Assembly (NCBI RefSeq): GCF_016595245.1
Contig: NZ_JAENHM010000013.1
Coordinates: forward strand, 1 to 39,634
Direction of reading: 5' to 3'
DNA: 39,634 nucleotides
From: Azospirillum endophyticum
GTDB lineage: Bacteria > Pseudomonadota > Alphaproteobacteria > Azospirillales > Azospirillaceae
Of the stretch, positions 1 through 8,620 are shown one piece after another; within the stretch, counting starts at the first letter, position 1; the number at the start of each line of letters is the position of its first letter. The notes below the pieces were generated by a model that saw only the letters and a program-made list of their open reading frames with translations, searched no databases and was not told the DNA's origin. Made by a program: the position numbers and the translations under genes.

Positions 1-138
1 TCGGCTTGATCTCGACACCACATTACCGCGCCATGCGCAGCAGCAAGCCTGCTCGACGCAACAGCCGCAGTTCGATATGTCCTCACCTCACTTGCACGAA
101 CAAGCACAGGCTTCGGAACGGAGCGTCGGTCTTGAGCC

Positions 139-264
139 TTGGTGACCTGGTGGTCATGGCGAGGTGTCAAACACCCGATCCCATCCCGAACTCGGCCGTG
201 AAAAGCCTCCGCGCCAATGGTACTGCGTCTTAAGACGTGGGAGAGTAGGTCGCCGCCAGGTCAC
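139..264 (+). rRNA. rrf: 5S ribosomal RNA
   Basis: The stretch has the typical bacterial 5S layout. A 5' strand beginning TTGGTGACCTGGTGGTCATG pairs with the 3' strand ending CGCCGCCAGGTCACT. The conserved internal parts (ACACCCGATCCCATCCCGAA, then GTGGGAGAGTAGGTCG) are present. It lies just upstream of tRNA-fMet, the usual 3' end of an alphaproteobacterial rRNA operon. The preceding 138 bases look like 23S-5S spacer; I could not recognise the 23S 3' end. The exact ends may be off by a few bases. Confidence 0.95.
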
Positions 265-339
265 TCAGGCTCAAGAGACGCTCCACAACGAAGCTCATGC
301 TTGCATCTTCACTGTCCATCATCCCACATCAGGAACATC

Positions 340-630
<291 letters not shown>

Positions 631-740
631 ACGGTCGCCAAGGCACAGATGGCCGTCATCTTCGGCGAGCGCTTCGCAAAGGCGATGAACGCCTGATAAT
701 CAACCCGACCCGCCGAGCACGAAATTCCCGACACTCCCTG

Positions 741-1234
741 GGCCGGCGGCGGACCAGCCAGCTGGCCAAGGACCGGGCCTTCGCCCTGGAAAACGTGCAG
801 CTGACGGCCCGCAAGGCCACGACCAACATCGGCGTCATCCACGATCCCGGCCACGCCGAGCCGTGGATCATCGCCATGTCCGCCACGCCGGGATATCTGA
901 AAACGCTCGATTATTCCGCCCGCCGGGCGATCGAACCGATGTTCTCGGACTTCAAGTCACGCGGCTTCGGGGTCGCCGACACCCAGATCCAGCATCCCGA
1001 CCGCCTCGCCCGGCTGCTGGTCATGGCACTGGCCCTCTACACCGCCGTCTCCACCGGCCACTGGGACGCCGCGACCAACCCCACCCCCGCCGAAAAAAGG
1101 ATGTGAGACTCCAGCCCGGGAAAGTCGCCCGCTCGAAAACTTCCCATTTCACAAGAGGGTTGCGCCGAATCGCACGTCTCATCCTCAACGCGATCCCACT
1201 GCCGCCCCTCTGGGCTCATAAAACTGATGGATGA
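741..1234 (+). pseudogene. IS4-family transposase, 5'-truncated and frameshifted
   Basis: The frame 741-1106 reads LAKDRAFALENVQLTARKAT, GHAEPWIIAMSATPGYLKTL and then DYSARRAIEPMFSDFK. The last piece fits the IS4 signature Y-(2)-R-(3)-E-(6)-K exactly and supplies the catalytic glutamate of the DDE triad. The N-terminal part with both aspartates is missing. The frame stops at 1106 right after a run of six A (1093-1098). A -1 shift there continues as KKDVRLQPGKVARSKTSHFT up to a stop at 1232-1234, which looks like the natural C-terminus (ending PLPPLWAHKTDG). It is a dead copy: truncated, frameshifted and without its left end. Confidence 0.8.
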
Positions 1235-1368
1235 TGAGGACACGATGGGGCATGTGCTCGCTGCCAAGGAAATCGGCGGCAGCAACTCTCTGAGCAGGCC
1301 GATTTGCAAGCCGCATAACCCGGTGCCCATCGGTCCGGGGGAAACACAATATCAGATCACAGGCCCAA

Positions 1369-1743
1369 TGCACGGTTATGGCCGACGGGGCGTACGGTGG
1401 TGAGCCGGTCTATCGCGCCGTGACCGCCCACAGCCCCGAGGCGGAAGTGATCATCCCGCCGCGCGCGGTCGCCGTGCCGAGCGACACCGCCGAGTGCGCT
1501 CCCACACAGCGTGACCGGCACATCCAGATGATCACCGAGCGTGGTCGGCTCGGTTGGCAGCGGGCGGCCCATTACAGCTGGCGCGCTCTCGCTGAGGTGG
1601 CGATGCTCAGGTACAAGGTTCTGATCGGACGCCGCCCCCGCGCTCGGACTCTGCCCGCGCAGAAGGTCGAAGCGGCCATCGGCTGCAAAGTCGTGAACGC
1701 CATGACCAGCTTGAGCATGCCGGTCTCCCGCAAGTTTGCCTGA
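1369..1743 (+). pseudogene. IS5-family transposase, C-terminal remnant
   Basis: The frame contains MADGAYGGEPVYRAVTAH, IPPRAVAVPS, QRDRHIQMITERGRLGWQ, RALAEVAMLRYKVLIG and RARTLPAQKVEAAIG. This is the C-terminal half of IS5-type DDE transposases: a D in the 'DGAY' strand, an arginine-rich QRD block, and the catalytic E in 'ALAE.AM.RYK..IG'. The N-terminal third is gone; upstream sequence (1235-1368) shows no recognisable coding. The ATG at 1378 is an accidental start within the old gene. It completes three transposase fragments in the same orientation between tRNA-fMet and the catabolic island. Confidence 0.82.
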
Positions 1744-1807
1744 TCAGCGCTGCCTCGCGGTGGACTCCGCCGTCACGCTGATATGCACACAAAAGTCTGT
1801 CTAAGCA

Positions 1808-2632
1808 CTAGACTTTCTTTCGAGCATGCTTTCGGGGCGATCGGAGTTCGGTTGTCGGCGCAACTATCGTGCTAGTATCGCCTTCTTGCTGAACGTCGGT
1901 GTCATCGGTGTGGTGTAACGTTGAAGCAGCCCATCCGCGTGCCTTGACTGTATAAGCATCGACATGCCGGTGCATCCGTCGCGCAGCAGCGTCACCGTCA
2001 CGCTCCGCGATGGCGGTCAGAACCTTGTCATGAATATTGATGACCTGCCGCCGCACGGCCGGCGAGTGAAAGCCTTCTAGATTGGTGGCCACGTGAACAC
2101 ATTCCATGATCGCCCTATAGAAGGAGACCAACAGCTTGTTTTGGCTTGCTTTCACGACCGCAGCGTGCCAAGCGACATTCGCCGCCCGGAAGGCGTTCAC
2201 GTCTTCCTCGGCATCTTCCAATTGCTGTTGTATCGCCCTCATATGTGCAAGGTCATCGTCGGTTCGGTGCAGCGCAGCGAAACGGGCCGCTTGCGGTTCA
2301 ATGGCGATGCGAGTTTCCAGCAACTCTTCGAAACTGATCTGCTGCCCCCAGATGAACAGACTCACCGATCGTTCGAAGGATTCCCGGCTTGGGCGACGTA
2401 CGGCGGACCCACCGTTGCGGCCGGGACGGGTCAAGATCAGCCCTTCGAACTCCAATACGCGCAAAGCGTCGCGCACCGAAGTCCGACTCAATCCCGAATG
2501 ATCGGCGAGGTCGCGTTCGTTCGGCAGCAGTTCCCCTTCACCGAATTCTCCGGCAAGGATGCGGTCACGGATCTGACGCGCCAGGATGTCCGAAGCCTTC
2601 GGGACGACGATTCGGTCGATCTTGGAACCCAT
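1808..2632 (-). CDS. GntR-family transcriptional regulator, FCD (FadR) subfamily
   Basis: The 274-residue protein starts at MGSKIDRIVVPKASDILARQ. An upstream in-frame extension has no homologous look and is rejected. Residues about 10-75 form the GntR winged helix: LPNERDLADHSGLSRTSVRD is the helix-turn-helix and RVLEFEGLILTRPGRNGG the wing. Residues about 95-235 form an all-helical FCD ligand-binding domain with the spaced E.R...E and H..H features of that family (ETRIAIEPQAAR, WHAAVVKASQNKLL, HDKVLTAIAERD). Such domains usually bind carboxylates, often with a metal. It ends the minus-strand run but sits 124 bases after the LivK-like gene, so it probably has its own promoter. It is the natural candidate regulator of the neighbouring island. 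The C-terminal tail is long and basic. Confidence 0.9.
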   Translation of the reverse strand: MGSKIDRIVVPKASDILARQIRDRILAGEFGEGELLPNERDLADHSGLSRTSVRDALRVLEFEGLILTRPGRNGGSAVRRPSRESFERSVSLFIWGQQISFEELLETRIAIEPQAARFAALHRTDDDLAHMRAIQQQLEDAEEDVNAFRAANVAWHAAVVKASQNKLLVSFYRAIMECVHVATNLEGFHSPAVRRQVINIHDKVLTAIAERDGDAAARRMHRHVDAYTVKARGWAASTLHHTDDTDVQQEGDTSTIVAPTTELRSPRKHARKKV

Positions 2633-2756
2633 ACGCACCCACTCATCGCGCCTGTTGCTTTCGGTATGATGATATAATCTTTGACGCTCAAACCACAACA
2701 ACACTGCATGCCGATCGGCGGTGGGGAGCCTTTTCCCTGCTCCTTCCGACGTCCTG

Positions 2757-3998
2757 TCAGCTTCGCTTGGCCTGGACCAGTGGGCAGCGGCTTTCGGAGA
2801 GCGGCCAGTAGGCTTCACTGGCGGGAACGGTACCAATAATCTTGTAGTAATCCCATGGTCCCTTGGACTCGGTCGGCGACTTTACCTCGGCGACCAGGAT
2901 ATCATGGAGCATCAACCCGTCCTCACGCAATTGCCCACCCTTGGTAATGACGTCATTGATCGGCAACTCCCGCATCTTGGCCATGACCGCCTTCGGTTCG
3001 GTGCCACCCGCCGCCTTGACGCCTTTCAGGTAGTGCAGGACACTGGAATAGACGCTCGCTTGAACCATGGTCGGTTTGGCGTTCCGCTCCTTCTCGAAGC
3101 GGGCCGACCAAGCGCGGGTCTGGTCGTTGAGGTCCCAGTAGAAGCCGGTCGTCAGCACCATGCCCTGCGCGTGCTGCAATCCCAAGGAATGGATATCGGT
3201 GATGAAACTTATGAAGGAGGCGAGCTTCTGGCCGCCCTCGACCAACCCAAACTCATCGGCCTGCTTGATGGCGTTGACCAAGTCGAGGCCCCCGGTCGCC
3301 AGCGCCACGATGTCGGCGCCGGAGCTCTGCGCCATCAGCAGGTAAGAGGAGAAATCGCTGATGTTCAGTGGATGGCGCACCGAGCCGACCACGGTGCCGC
3401 CGGCCGCCTCGATTGCCTTGGTGGCGTCCTGCTCCAGCGCGTGTCCGAACGTGTAATCGACGGTGATGAAGAACCATTTCTTGTTTTTTCCACCCTGCAT
3501 GGCCCCCTTGACCGTGCTGACCGCCTGCGTCCGCGTGTTCCAAGCCCACAGGGCGCCGACCGGTGAGCAGGAGGCGTTTACCAGCACCTCGGTGCCGGAG
3601 GCCGACGTCATCACCACGGCTTTGTTGCTCTCGGTCGCGACCTGCTGAACAGCAAGCGCTGCGGCACTTGAGGCGATGTCGGCCAGGGCGGTGACACCCT
3701 GGGTGTCGAGCCAGTTCCGTGCCAGGGTCGAAGCGATTTCCACCTTGTTCTGGTGATCGGCGCAGAGGATCTCGATCGGACGGTCGAGCACCGTTCCGCC
3801 AAAATCGGCGGCGGCCATCTTTGCGGCAACGCAGGATCCCACTCCGCCCAGTGCGCTGAAGGTGCCTCCCTGGTCGCTCAGAAGACCGATCCGCACCGGA
3901 TCGGCGGCTTTGACCTCACTCATCGCCAGCCCCAAGGAGAAAAGCCCGGCAATGGCCCCCATCCCGAGCGCCCGTCTCGTCGAATGCACGCTGCTCAT
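2757..3998 (-). CDS. Branched-chain amino acid-type ABC substrate-binding protein (LivK/Peripla_BP_6)
   Basis: A 413-residue periplasmic protein. Residues 1-31 are a signal peptide with a hydrophobic core (MGAIAGLFSLGLAMSEVKA). The mature part opens with DPVRIGLLSDQGGTFSALGG, the start of type I folds of the LivK/AmiC kind. It continues with ILCADHQNKVEIASTLARNW and a hinge region FITVDYTFGHALEQDATKAI. A good Shine-Dalgarno sequence (GGAGGA, 7 bases before the ATG) precedes it. It follows the CaiB gene by 37 bases in the same orientation. No Liv permease or ATPase lies anywhere in the window, so either the partners are elsewhere or the protein acts as a sensor or spare receptor. Homologues bind amino acids, amides, aromatic acids or urea; the ligand cannot be read from sequence. 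Confidence 0.92.
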   Translation of the reverse strand: MSSVHSTRRALGMGAIAGLFSLGLAMSEVKAADPVRIGLLSDQGGTFSALGGVGSCVAAKMAAADFGGTVLDRPIEILCADHQNKVEIASTLARNWLDTQGVTALADIASSAAALAVQQVATESNKAVVMTSASGTEVLVNASCSPVGALWAWNTRTQAVSTVKGAMQGGKNKKWFFITVDYTFGHALEQDATKAIEAAGGTVVGSVRHPLNISDFSSYLLMAQSSGADIVALATGGLDLVNAIKQADEFGLVEGGQKLASFISFITDIHSLGLQHAQGMVLTTGFYWDLNDQTRAWSARFEKERNAKPTMVQASVYSSVLHYLKGVKAAGGTEPKAVMAKMRELPINDVITKGGQLREDGLMLHDILVAEVKSPTESKGPWDYYKIIGTVPASEAYWPLSESRCPLVQAKRS

Positions 3999-4035
3999 GT
4001 TTGTTTCCTCCTACCTTTTGTTCAAGGCTCGCTCG

Positions 4036-5277
4036 TCAAGCTTCATTGGCCTGCTGAACGCGGTTGGCTTGCAAAAGTCGGTCAATGTCGATGTCGCCGT
4101 AACCCATCTCGCGGAGGATCGCGGAGCTGTGCTCGCCGAGCAGTGGCGGACGCGCGCCCTCCCGGCGTTCCAGCCCATCGAAACGGATTGGCTGGGCAAC
4201 GGTCTTCAGCGGTCCGGATCGCTCATCGCCATACTCCATCACCATGCCGCGAGCTCGCGTGTGCGGGTGCGCCAGCAGATCCTCCAGAGTGTTGAGAGGG
4301 GCCGCCGGAACCCCGGCCTCCGCCAGGATGGCAACCCAGTCGGAGCAGCTTCGCTGGCCGACGAGGCCTTGGACCAGGGCGATGATTTCCGTGGCGTTGG
4401 CGACCCGCGCCGCGTTGTCGGCGAAGCGCGGATCCGTTCCCAGTTCCGGTTTCCCGGCGACCCGGCAGAAGCGGCGCCAGAGATTGTCGTTGGGAACCCC
4501 GATCAGGATCGGCCGGTCGCTGGCATCGAACAGCTGGTAGGGACAGAGCGACGGGTGACCGGAGCCCGATTTTCCAGGCAGCCGGCCCGAGACCCAGTAG
4601 GACTGCAGCATGTAACTCAGCAGCCCAACCGACGTCTCGAAAAGCGATACCTCCAGCTTGGCACCGACTCCGGTGCGGTCGCGGCGGACCAAGGCGGCCA
4701 GGATGCCGGCCAAGGCGTTCATCCCGGTGGTCTGGTCGATGGGCGACATCGGTGAGCGGACTGGACCGCCCGTCTCCTCGCCGGTCATCGCCAACATCCC
4801 GCTGAACGCCTGTAGGATCAAATCGTAGCCGAGGCCGTCGCTGAGCGGCCCAGCTTGCCCATAACCGGAGATGCTGCAGTAGATCAGCCGCTCGTTGTGC
4901 TGGCGCAGGGTGTCGTAATCGACGCCGAGCCGGGCGGCCACGCCGGGGGCGAAGCTCTCCACCACGATGTCGCTGCGGGCCGTCAGCCGGTGCACGACCG
5001 CCCGGCCTTCGACGGATTTCAGGTCGATCGCGATGCTGCGCTTGTTGCGGTTGGCGCTGAGGAAGACCGCCCCCATGGAGCGCTGGTAGGGAGGCCAGTG
5101 GCGTGTCTCGTCGCCAACTCCCGGCGGCTCGACCTTCACCACTTCGGCTCCGAAGTCGCTCAGATGCTGCGTGCACAGTGGGCCGGCCAGCACCTTGGAG
5201 AGGTCGAGGACACGGATGCCGGCCAGTGGAAGACCGCTCGAGACGTCGGGAAGGGGGTCGTTCGGAAGTCCTGTCAT
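4036..5277 (-). CDS. CaiB/BaiF-family CoA-transferase (class III), copy 1
   Basis: A 413-residue class III CoA-transferase, which moves CoA between carboxylic acids with no metal or cofactor. Landmarks are LAGIRVLDLSKVLAGPLCTQ near residue 18, FGAEVVKVEPPGVGDETRHW with the expected catalytic aspartate region, KRSIAIDLKSVEGRAVVHRL, VVESFAPGVAARLGVDY and LIYCSISGYGQAGPLSDGLG. The start ATG overlaps the stop of the upstream lactonase-like gene (ATGA), so the two are translationally coupled; an in-frame extension to 5784 is rejected for that reason. It probably activates the acid released by the lactonase, or one of its products. The family includes formyl-, carnitine- and succinyl-CoA transferases; the donor and acceptor are unknown. 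Confidence 0.93.
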   Translation of the reverse strand: MTGLPNDPLPDVSSGLPLAGIRVLDLSKVLAGPLCTQHLSDFGAEVVKVEPPGVGDETRHWPPYQRSMGAVFLSANRNKRSIAIDLKSVEGRAVVHRLTARSDIVVESFAPGVAARLGVDYDTLRQHNERLIYCSISGYGQAGPLSDGLGYDLILQAFSGMLAMTGEETGGPVRSPMSPIDQTTGMNALAGILAALVRRDRTGVGAKLEVSLFETSVGLLSYMLQSYWVSGRLPGKSGSGHPSLCPYQLFDASDRPILIGVPNDNLWRRFCRVAGKPELGTDPRFADNAARVANATEIIALVQGLVGQRSCSDWVAILAEAGVPAAPLNTLEDLLAHPHTRARGMVMEYGDERSGPLKTVAQPIRFDGLERREGARPPLLGEHSSAILREMGYGDIDIDRLLQANRVQQANEA

Positions 5278-6107
5278 GACGCATTTGCCTTCCCGCCGGC
5301 CATGTCCGGCTCCTCGTGGAGGGCGATCAACTCGATGCCGTTGACCAGCCGCGCCGGATAACGTCGGCGCACCAGCGGATCGTGGCCGGGGATGATGTGG
5401 TTCGGGCCATCGCACAATTCGCTGAGTCGGCGCTGACTCTCCAGCATGTCCTCGGTGTCGACGACCAGGGGAAAGGGGTTGCCGCTCTCGTAATTCGCGT
5501 AAAAGTGACTGGCATCGGACGCGAGCACGATGGTTCCGCGCTTTGTCCGCACCGACACGGCTTGCAGACCGCGGCTGTGGCCGGGAAGCAGATGAACGGA
5601 GACGCCATCGAACAGGGTGGCATCGCCGTCGGTGAAAACGGTGCGTCCGGCGTAGGTGCAACGGACCACCTCGACGACATCCTCGACCTCGTAGGGAAAA
5701 CGCATCAGGCGGTGGCACATGCAGCGCCCGGTGGCAAAGGCCACCTCGGCGTCCTGGACATGCAAGGTCGCGTTGGGAAAGCATTCCAGATTGCCGGCGT
5801 GGTCATAATGCAGATGGGTCAGGATGATGTGCCTCACCTCCTCCGCCGGCACGCCGACGGCCCGCAGGGCCTCCACCGGGTGATGGAGCAGCCCACGCGA
5901 GCGGGAGCGCGAGGTCCGCTCACCGAATCCGGTGTCGACGAGGATCGTGCGGTCCTCGTTGCGGACGATCCAGATGAAGAAATCGAGCGGCATCGGCCCA
6001 TCATGCTGGTCGCGCCGGAGGAAGTTCTCGTGCACGGTGCGGTCGCCGATCTCGGCGTATCGCAGGGCGTAGACCTCGTAGGGCTCCGGTTCGCTTCGGT
6101 TCGGCAT
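5274..6107 (-). CDS. Metallo-beta-lactamase-fold hydrolase, AiiA/AttM lactonase-like
   Basis: A 277-residue MBL-fold enzyme. The zinc motif H-x-H-x-D-H is present as LTHLHYDHAGN (around residue 100). Further zinc ligands fit LPGHSRGLQ (around 170-180), LASDASHFY (about 195) and IPGHDP (about 243). Size and spacing match the N-acyl-homoserine lactonase and gamma-butyrolactonase group (AiiA, AttM/BlcC) rather than true beta-lactamases. It sits 2 bases after the quinone reductase-like gene, and its stop overlaps the CaiB start. In this operon a catabolic lactonase that opens a lactone before CoA activation is more likely than quorum quenching. That role is inferred; other MBL esterases are possible. 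Confidence 0.88.
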   Translation of the reverse strand: MPNRSEPEPYEVYALRYAEIGDRTVHENFLRRDQHDGPMPLDFFIWIVRNEDRTILVDTGFGERTSRSRSRGLLHHPVEALRAVGVPAEEVRHIILTHLHYDHAGNLECFPNATLHVQDAEVAFATGRCMCHRLMRFPYEVEDVVEVVRCTYAGRTVFTDGDATLFDGVSVHLLPGHSRGLQAVSVRTKRGTIVLASDASHFYANYESGNPFPLVVDTEDMLESQRRLSELCDGPNHIIPGHDPLVRRRYPARLVNGIELIALHEEPDMAGGKANAS

Positions 6108-6109
6108 TC

Positions 6110-6799
6110 TCAGGCTCCGTTGGTGTGAAGGGCCCGCTGGGCGCCGCCGTCGAGACCCGCTGCTGCGGTGAGATGCTCTGCGTAGTGCCGCAGGAGGGCT
6201 TGACGATCCTCCTCTGGACTGCGGGCCGGAGCAAAGGCGAGAAAAGGCGGGATGGGCTCCAGCCCGATGTACCCGAAGAGCCCCTTTTGGAGCGGCATGA
6301 GGGTGTCTTCGACGCTGGCGTAGGCGCGCGGCGTTCCGGCGGTGAAGCGTTCGACCGGGCTGCCAGTGGTCACGGTGACCATGCCTTTGCGCCCGCGCAG
6401 CGGCGCCCGATCAAAGCGTCGGTCGCTGTCGTAGGCGAAGCCGACCGACAACACGCGATCGATCCAGCCTTTCAGGATGGCCGGAGGGCCGAACCACCAG
6501 AGCGGAAAGTTCAGCATCAGCAGATCGGCCCGCGCCACTTTGGCCTGTTCCGTGGCGACGTCGTTGGCGTAGCTGCCGTTTGCGTGGGCTCGGCGCTGTT
6601 CGGTTTGATAGTTGAAAGGACCGTCGGCCAACTCGTGGCGGAAGTCGGCTGGCCCGCCGATCGGCGAGAAGCCCTGTCGATACAGGTCGCTGACCTCGAC
6701 TGTGTAACCGAGGGCCGTCAGCCGCTCGACGGCGGTGTCCTTCAGGGCACCGCAAAAGCTGTGCGCCTCAGGGTGTGCGAACACGATGAGCACGTTCAT
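6110..6799 (-). CDS. NAD(P)H dehydrogenase (quinone)-like flavodoxin-fold protein
   Basis: A 229-residue protein of the NQO1/MdaB/KefF family. It opens MNVLIVFAHPEAHSFCGALK, a beta strand and phosphate loop for FMN/FAD. LLMLNFPLWWFGPPAILKGW is the highly conserved flavin-binding P-x-W-W-x-x-P-A-x-L-K-G segment, followed by IDRVLSVGFAYD and KGMVTVTTGSPVERF. These soluble flavoproteins pass two electrons from NAD(P)H to quinones or other electrophiles. The chosen start places the strand at the N-terminus; a longer in-frame start at 6934 is antisense to the crotonase end and is rejected. It may reduce an enone or quinone intermediate of the pathway, or protect against one. Confidence 0.92.
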   Translation of the reverse strand: MNVLIVFAHPEAHSFCGALKDTAVERLTALGYTVEVSDLYRQGFSPIGGPADFRHELADGPFNYQTEQRRAHANGSYANDVATEQAKVARADLLMLNFPLWWFGPPAILKGWIDRVLSVGFAYDSDRRFDRAPLRGRKGMVTVTTGSPVERFTAGTPRAYASVEDTLMPLQKGLFGYIGLEPIPPFLAFAPARSPEEDRQALLRHYAEHLTAAAGLDGGAQRALHTNGA

Positions 6800-6827
6800 G
6801 GCTGCTCTCACTTCTGAGGAACCGGCC

Positions 6828-7601
6828 TCAGCGGCCGGCGAAATCGGGTGGGCGCTTGGCGAGAAAAGCCTGGACCCCCTCCTGGTGGTCATCGGACAGG
6901 ACCGCCAGCCCCTGTGTCGTCGCCTCCAGGTCAAGGAAGGCTTCCAGCGTCGGCACCGTCATCGCCTTGAACATCCGCTTGGCGAGACCGAAGGCCATGG
7001 TCGGTCCAGCGGCCATCTCCCGCGCCAGGGCGTCCGCCGCGCTCTCCAACTCGGCATCGGGCACCACTCGGCTGACGATGCCGAGCGACTGGGCTTCTAC
7101 CGCCGTCAGGGGCCGCCCGGTGAAGACCAACTCCTTGGCCTTCATGAGTCCGAGCGCTTGGCACAGGAAATAGACGGCCCCACCGTCCGGCGCCAAGCCA
7201 ACATTTTTGAAGACCATCGAAAAACGTGCCGTTTCCGAGGCAACGATCAGATCCGAGGCGAGCGCCATGGAGAAGCCGACCCCCGCGACGGGGCCGCGCA
7301 CCGCCGCCACCACCGGCTTTTCCAAGTTGGCGATGGCGGCGATCACGCGGTGCAGCCGACGGAAACGCTCCCGCGTGGAGAAGGCGGTAAAGTGCCCCAG
7401 ATTGTTGACGTCGCCACTGGCGCAGAAGCCGCGTCCCGAGCCGGTCAGGATCACAGCCCGCACGTCGTCGTCGAACGCCAGGTCGAGAAAGACGTCGCCG
7501 AGCGTCGCCTTCAGGGGCTCGGTCAGGGCGTTCAGCCGCTCCGGGCGGTTCAACCGCACGGTGGTGACCGGGCCGGACCGCGAAACCAAAATCTCGTTCA
7601 T
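6828..7601 (-). CDS. Enoyl-CoA hydratase/isomerase family protein (PaaG-like)
   Basis: A 257-residue crotonase. The CoA/oxyanion motifs are GRGFCASGDVNNLG (around residue 63) and VAAVRGPVAGVGFSMALASD (around 98-117). In the catalytic region it reads FSMVFKNVGLAPDGGAVYFL. The first hydratase glutamate is absent and an aspartate stands in 'APDGG', as in PaaG/BadK-type enzymes. The second glutamate, in AKELVFTG, is kept. An isomerase, or a hydratase acting on an unusual ring or branched acyl-CoA, therefore fits better than a plain short-chain hydratase. ATG at 7601 is preferred over TTG at 7610. It sits between the BKACE and quinone reductase-like genes, with 28-36 base gaps. Confidence 0.92.
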   Translation of the reverse strand: MNEILVSRSGPVTTVRLNRPERLNALTEPLKATLGDVFLDLAFDDDVRAVILTGSGRGFCASGDVNNLGHFTAFSTRERFRRLHRVIAAIANLEKPVVAAVRGPVAGVGFSMALASDLIVASETARFSMVFKNVGLAPDGGAVYFLCQALGLMKAKELVFTGRPLTAVEAQSLGIVSRVVPDAELESAADALAREMAAGPTMAFGLAKRMFKAMTVPTLEAFLDLEATTQGLAVLSDDHQEGVQAFLAKRPPDFAGR

Positions 7602-7637
7602 CGCAGGCAACCCTTGATGTGGTTGGAGCGGAACGGA

Positions 7638-8570
7638 TCAGAAGGCAACGCGGTCGGCGCCCTTGAGCGCCAGCAATTCGCGCGCTTCGTCGGGCGTCGC
7701 GACCTCCAACCCCAAGCCCTCGATGATCCCGCGCACGGTGCGGACCTGTTCGGCGCTGCCGGCGGCAAGCCGGCCCGGCCCGGCCCACAGCGAATCCTCC
7801 AGTCCGACGCGCACGTTGCCGCCCATCGCCGCCGCCATCGCCGCCACCCGCATCTGCGCCGCGCCGGCACCCAGCACCGACCAGCGGTAACCGTCGCCGA
7901 ACAGCCGGTCGGCGGTGCGTCGCATGTGCAGGACATCCTCCTGGTGAACGCCGATTCCGCCGAGGATGCCGAAGACCGACTGGATGAACAGCGGTCCGCG
8001 CACCAGCCCCCGGTCATGAAAATTGCGAAGCGTGTAGAGGTGGCCGATGTCGTAGCATTCGAATTCGAACCGGGTGCCGTTGGCGTAGCCGGTCTCCAGG
8101 ATGAACTCGATGTCCTTGAAGGTGTTGCGGAACACCAGCTCGCGGGAATTTTCCAGATGCTCGCGTTCCCAGGGGTGCTGGAAATCCTTGTACTTGTTCA
8201 GCAGATGGAACAGGCCGAAGTTCATCGTGCCCATGTTGAGCGACGCGACTTCCGGCTGGAAGGTCGCGGCTGGCTTCACCCGGTCGGCGACGCTCATGTA
8301 GGGGCTGCCGCCGGTGGTGATGTTCACCACGGCGCCGGTGCGTTGCTTGATCACCGACAGGAACGGACGAAAGGCTTCCGGCGACTGGTCGGGGCGGCCG
8401 TCGGCCGGGTTGCGGGCGTGCAGATGCAGGATTGCCGCTCCCGCCTCCGCCGCCGCGACAGCGTCGTCGGCGATCTGTTCGGCGGTGATCGGCAGATACG
8501 GCGACATCGACGGCGTGTGGATGGCACCGGTGACGGCGCAGGAGATGATCACTTTCCGGGTCGAAGCCAT
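7638..8570 (-). CDS. Beta-keto acid cleavage enzyme (BKACE, DUF849)
   Basis: A 310-residue TIM-barrel enzyme of the Kce/BKACE family. These enzymes condense a beta-keto acid with acetyl-CoA and split it into acetoacetate and a new acyl-CoA; the prototype acts on 3-keto-5-aminohexanoate in lysine fermentation. The N-terminus MASTRKVIISCAVTGAIHTP and the zinc motif in AAILHLHARNPADGRPDQSP (H-x-H near residues 48-50) are diagnostic. Further family blocks are GAVVNITTGGSP, RFEFECYDIGHLYTL and VRVGLEDSLWAGPG, which has the conserved glutamate near 260. Family members differ greatly in side-chain specificity, which cannot be read by eye. In this operon it would be the terminal C-C cleavage step after beta-oxidation-like chemistry. 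It sits 50 bases after CaiB copy 2. Confidence 0.95.
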   Translation of the reverse strand: MASTRKVIISCAVTGAIHTPSMSPYLPITAEQIADDAVAAAEAGAAILHLHARNPADGRPDQSPEAFRPFLSVIKQRTGAVVNITTGGSPYMSVADRVKPAATFQPEVASLNMGTMNFGLFHLLNKYKDFQHPWEREHLENSRELVFRNTFKDIEFILETGYANGTRFEFECYDIGHLYTLRNFHDRGLVRGPLFIQSVFGILGGIGVHQEDVLHMRRTADRLFGDGYRWSVLGAGAAQMRVAAMAAAMGGNVRVGLEDSLWAGPGRLAAGSAEQVRTVRGIIEGLGLEVATPDEARELLALKGADRVAF

Positions 8571-8620
8571 GGCGTTCCTCCTCAGGATTTTCCTTTTGCG
8601 GGAGCCGTCGCTCCGGAAGG

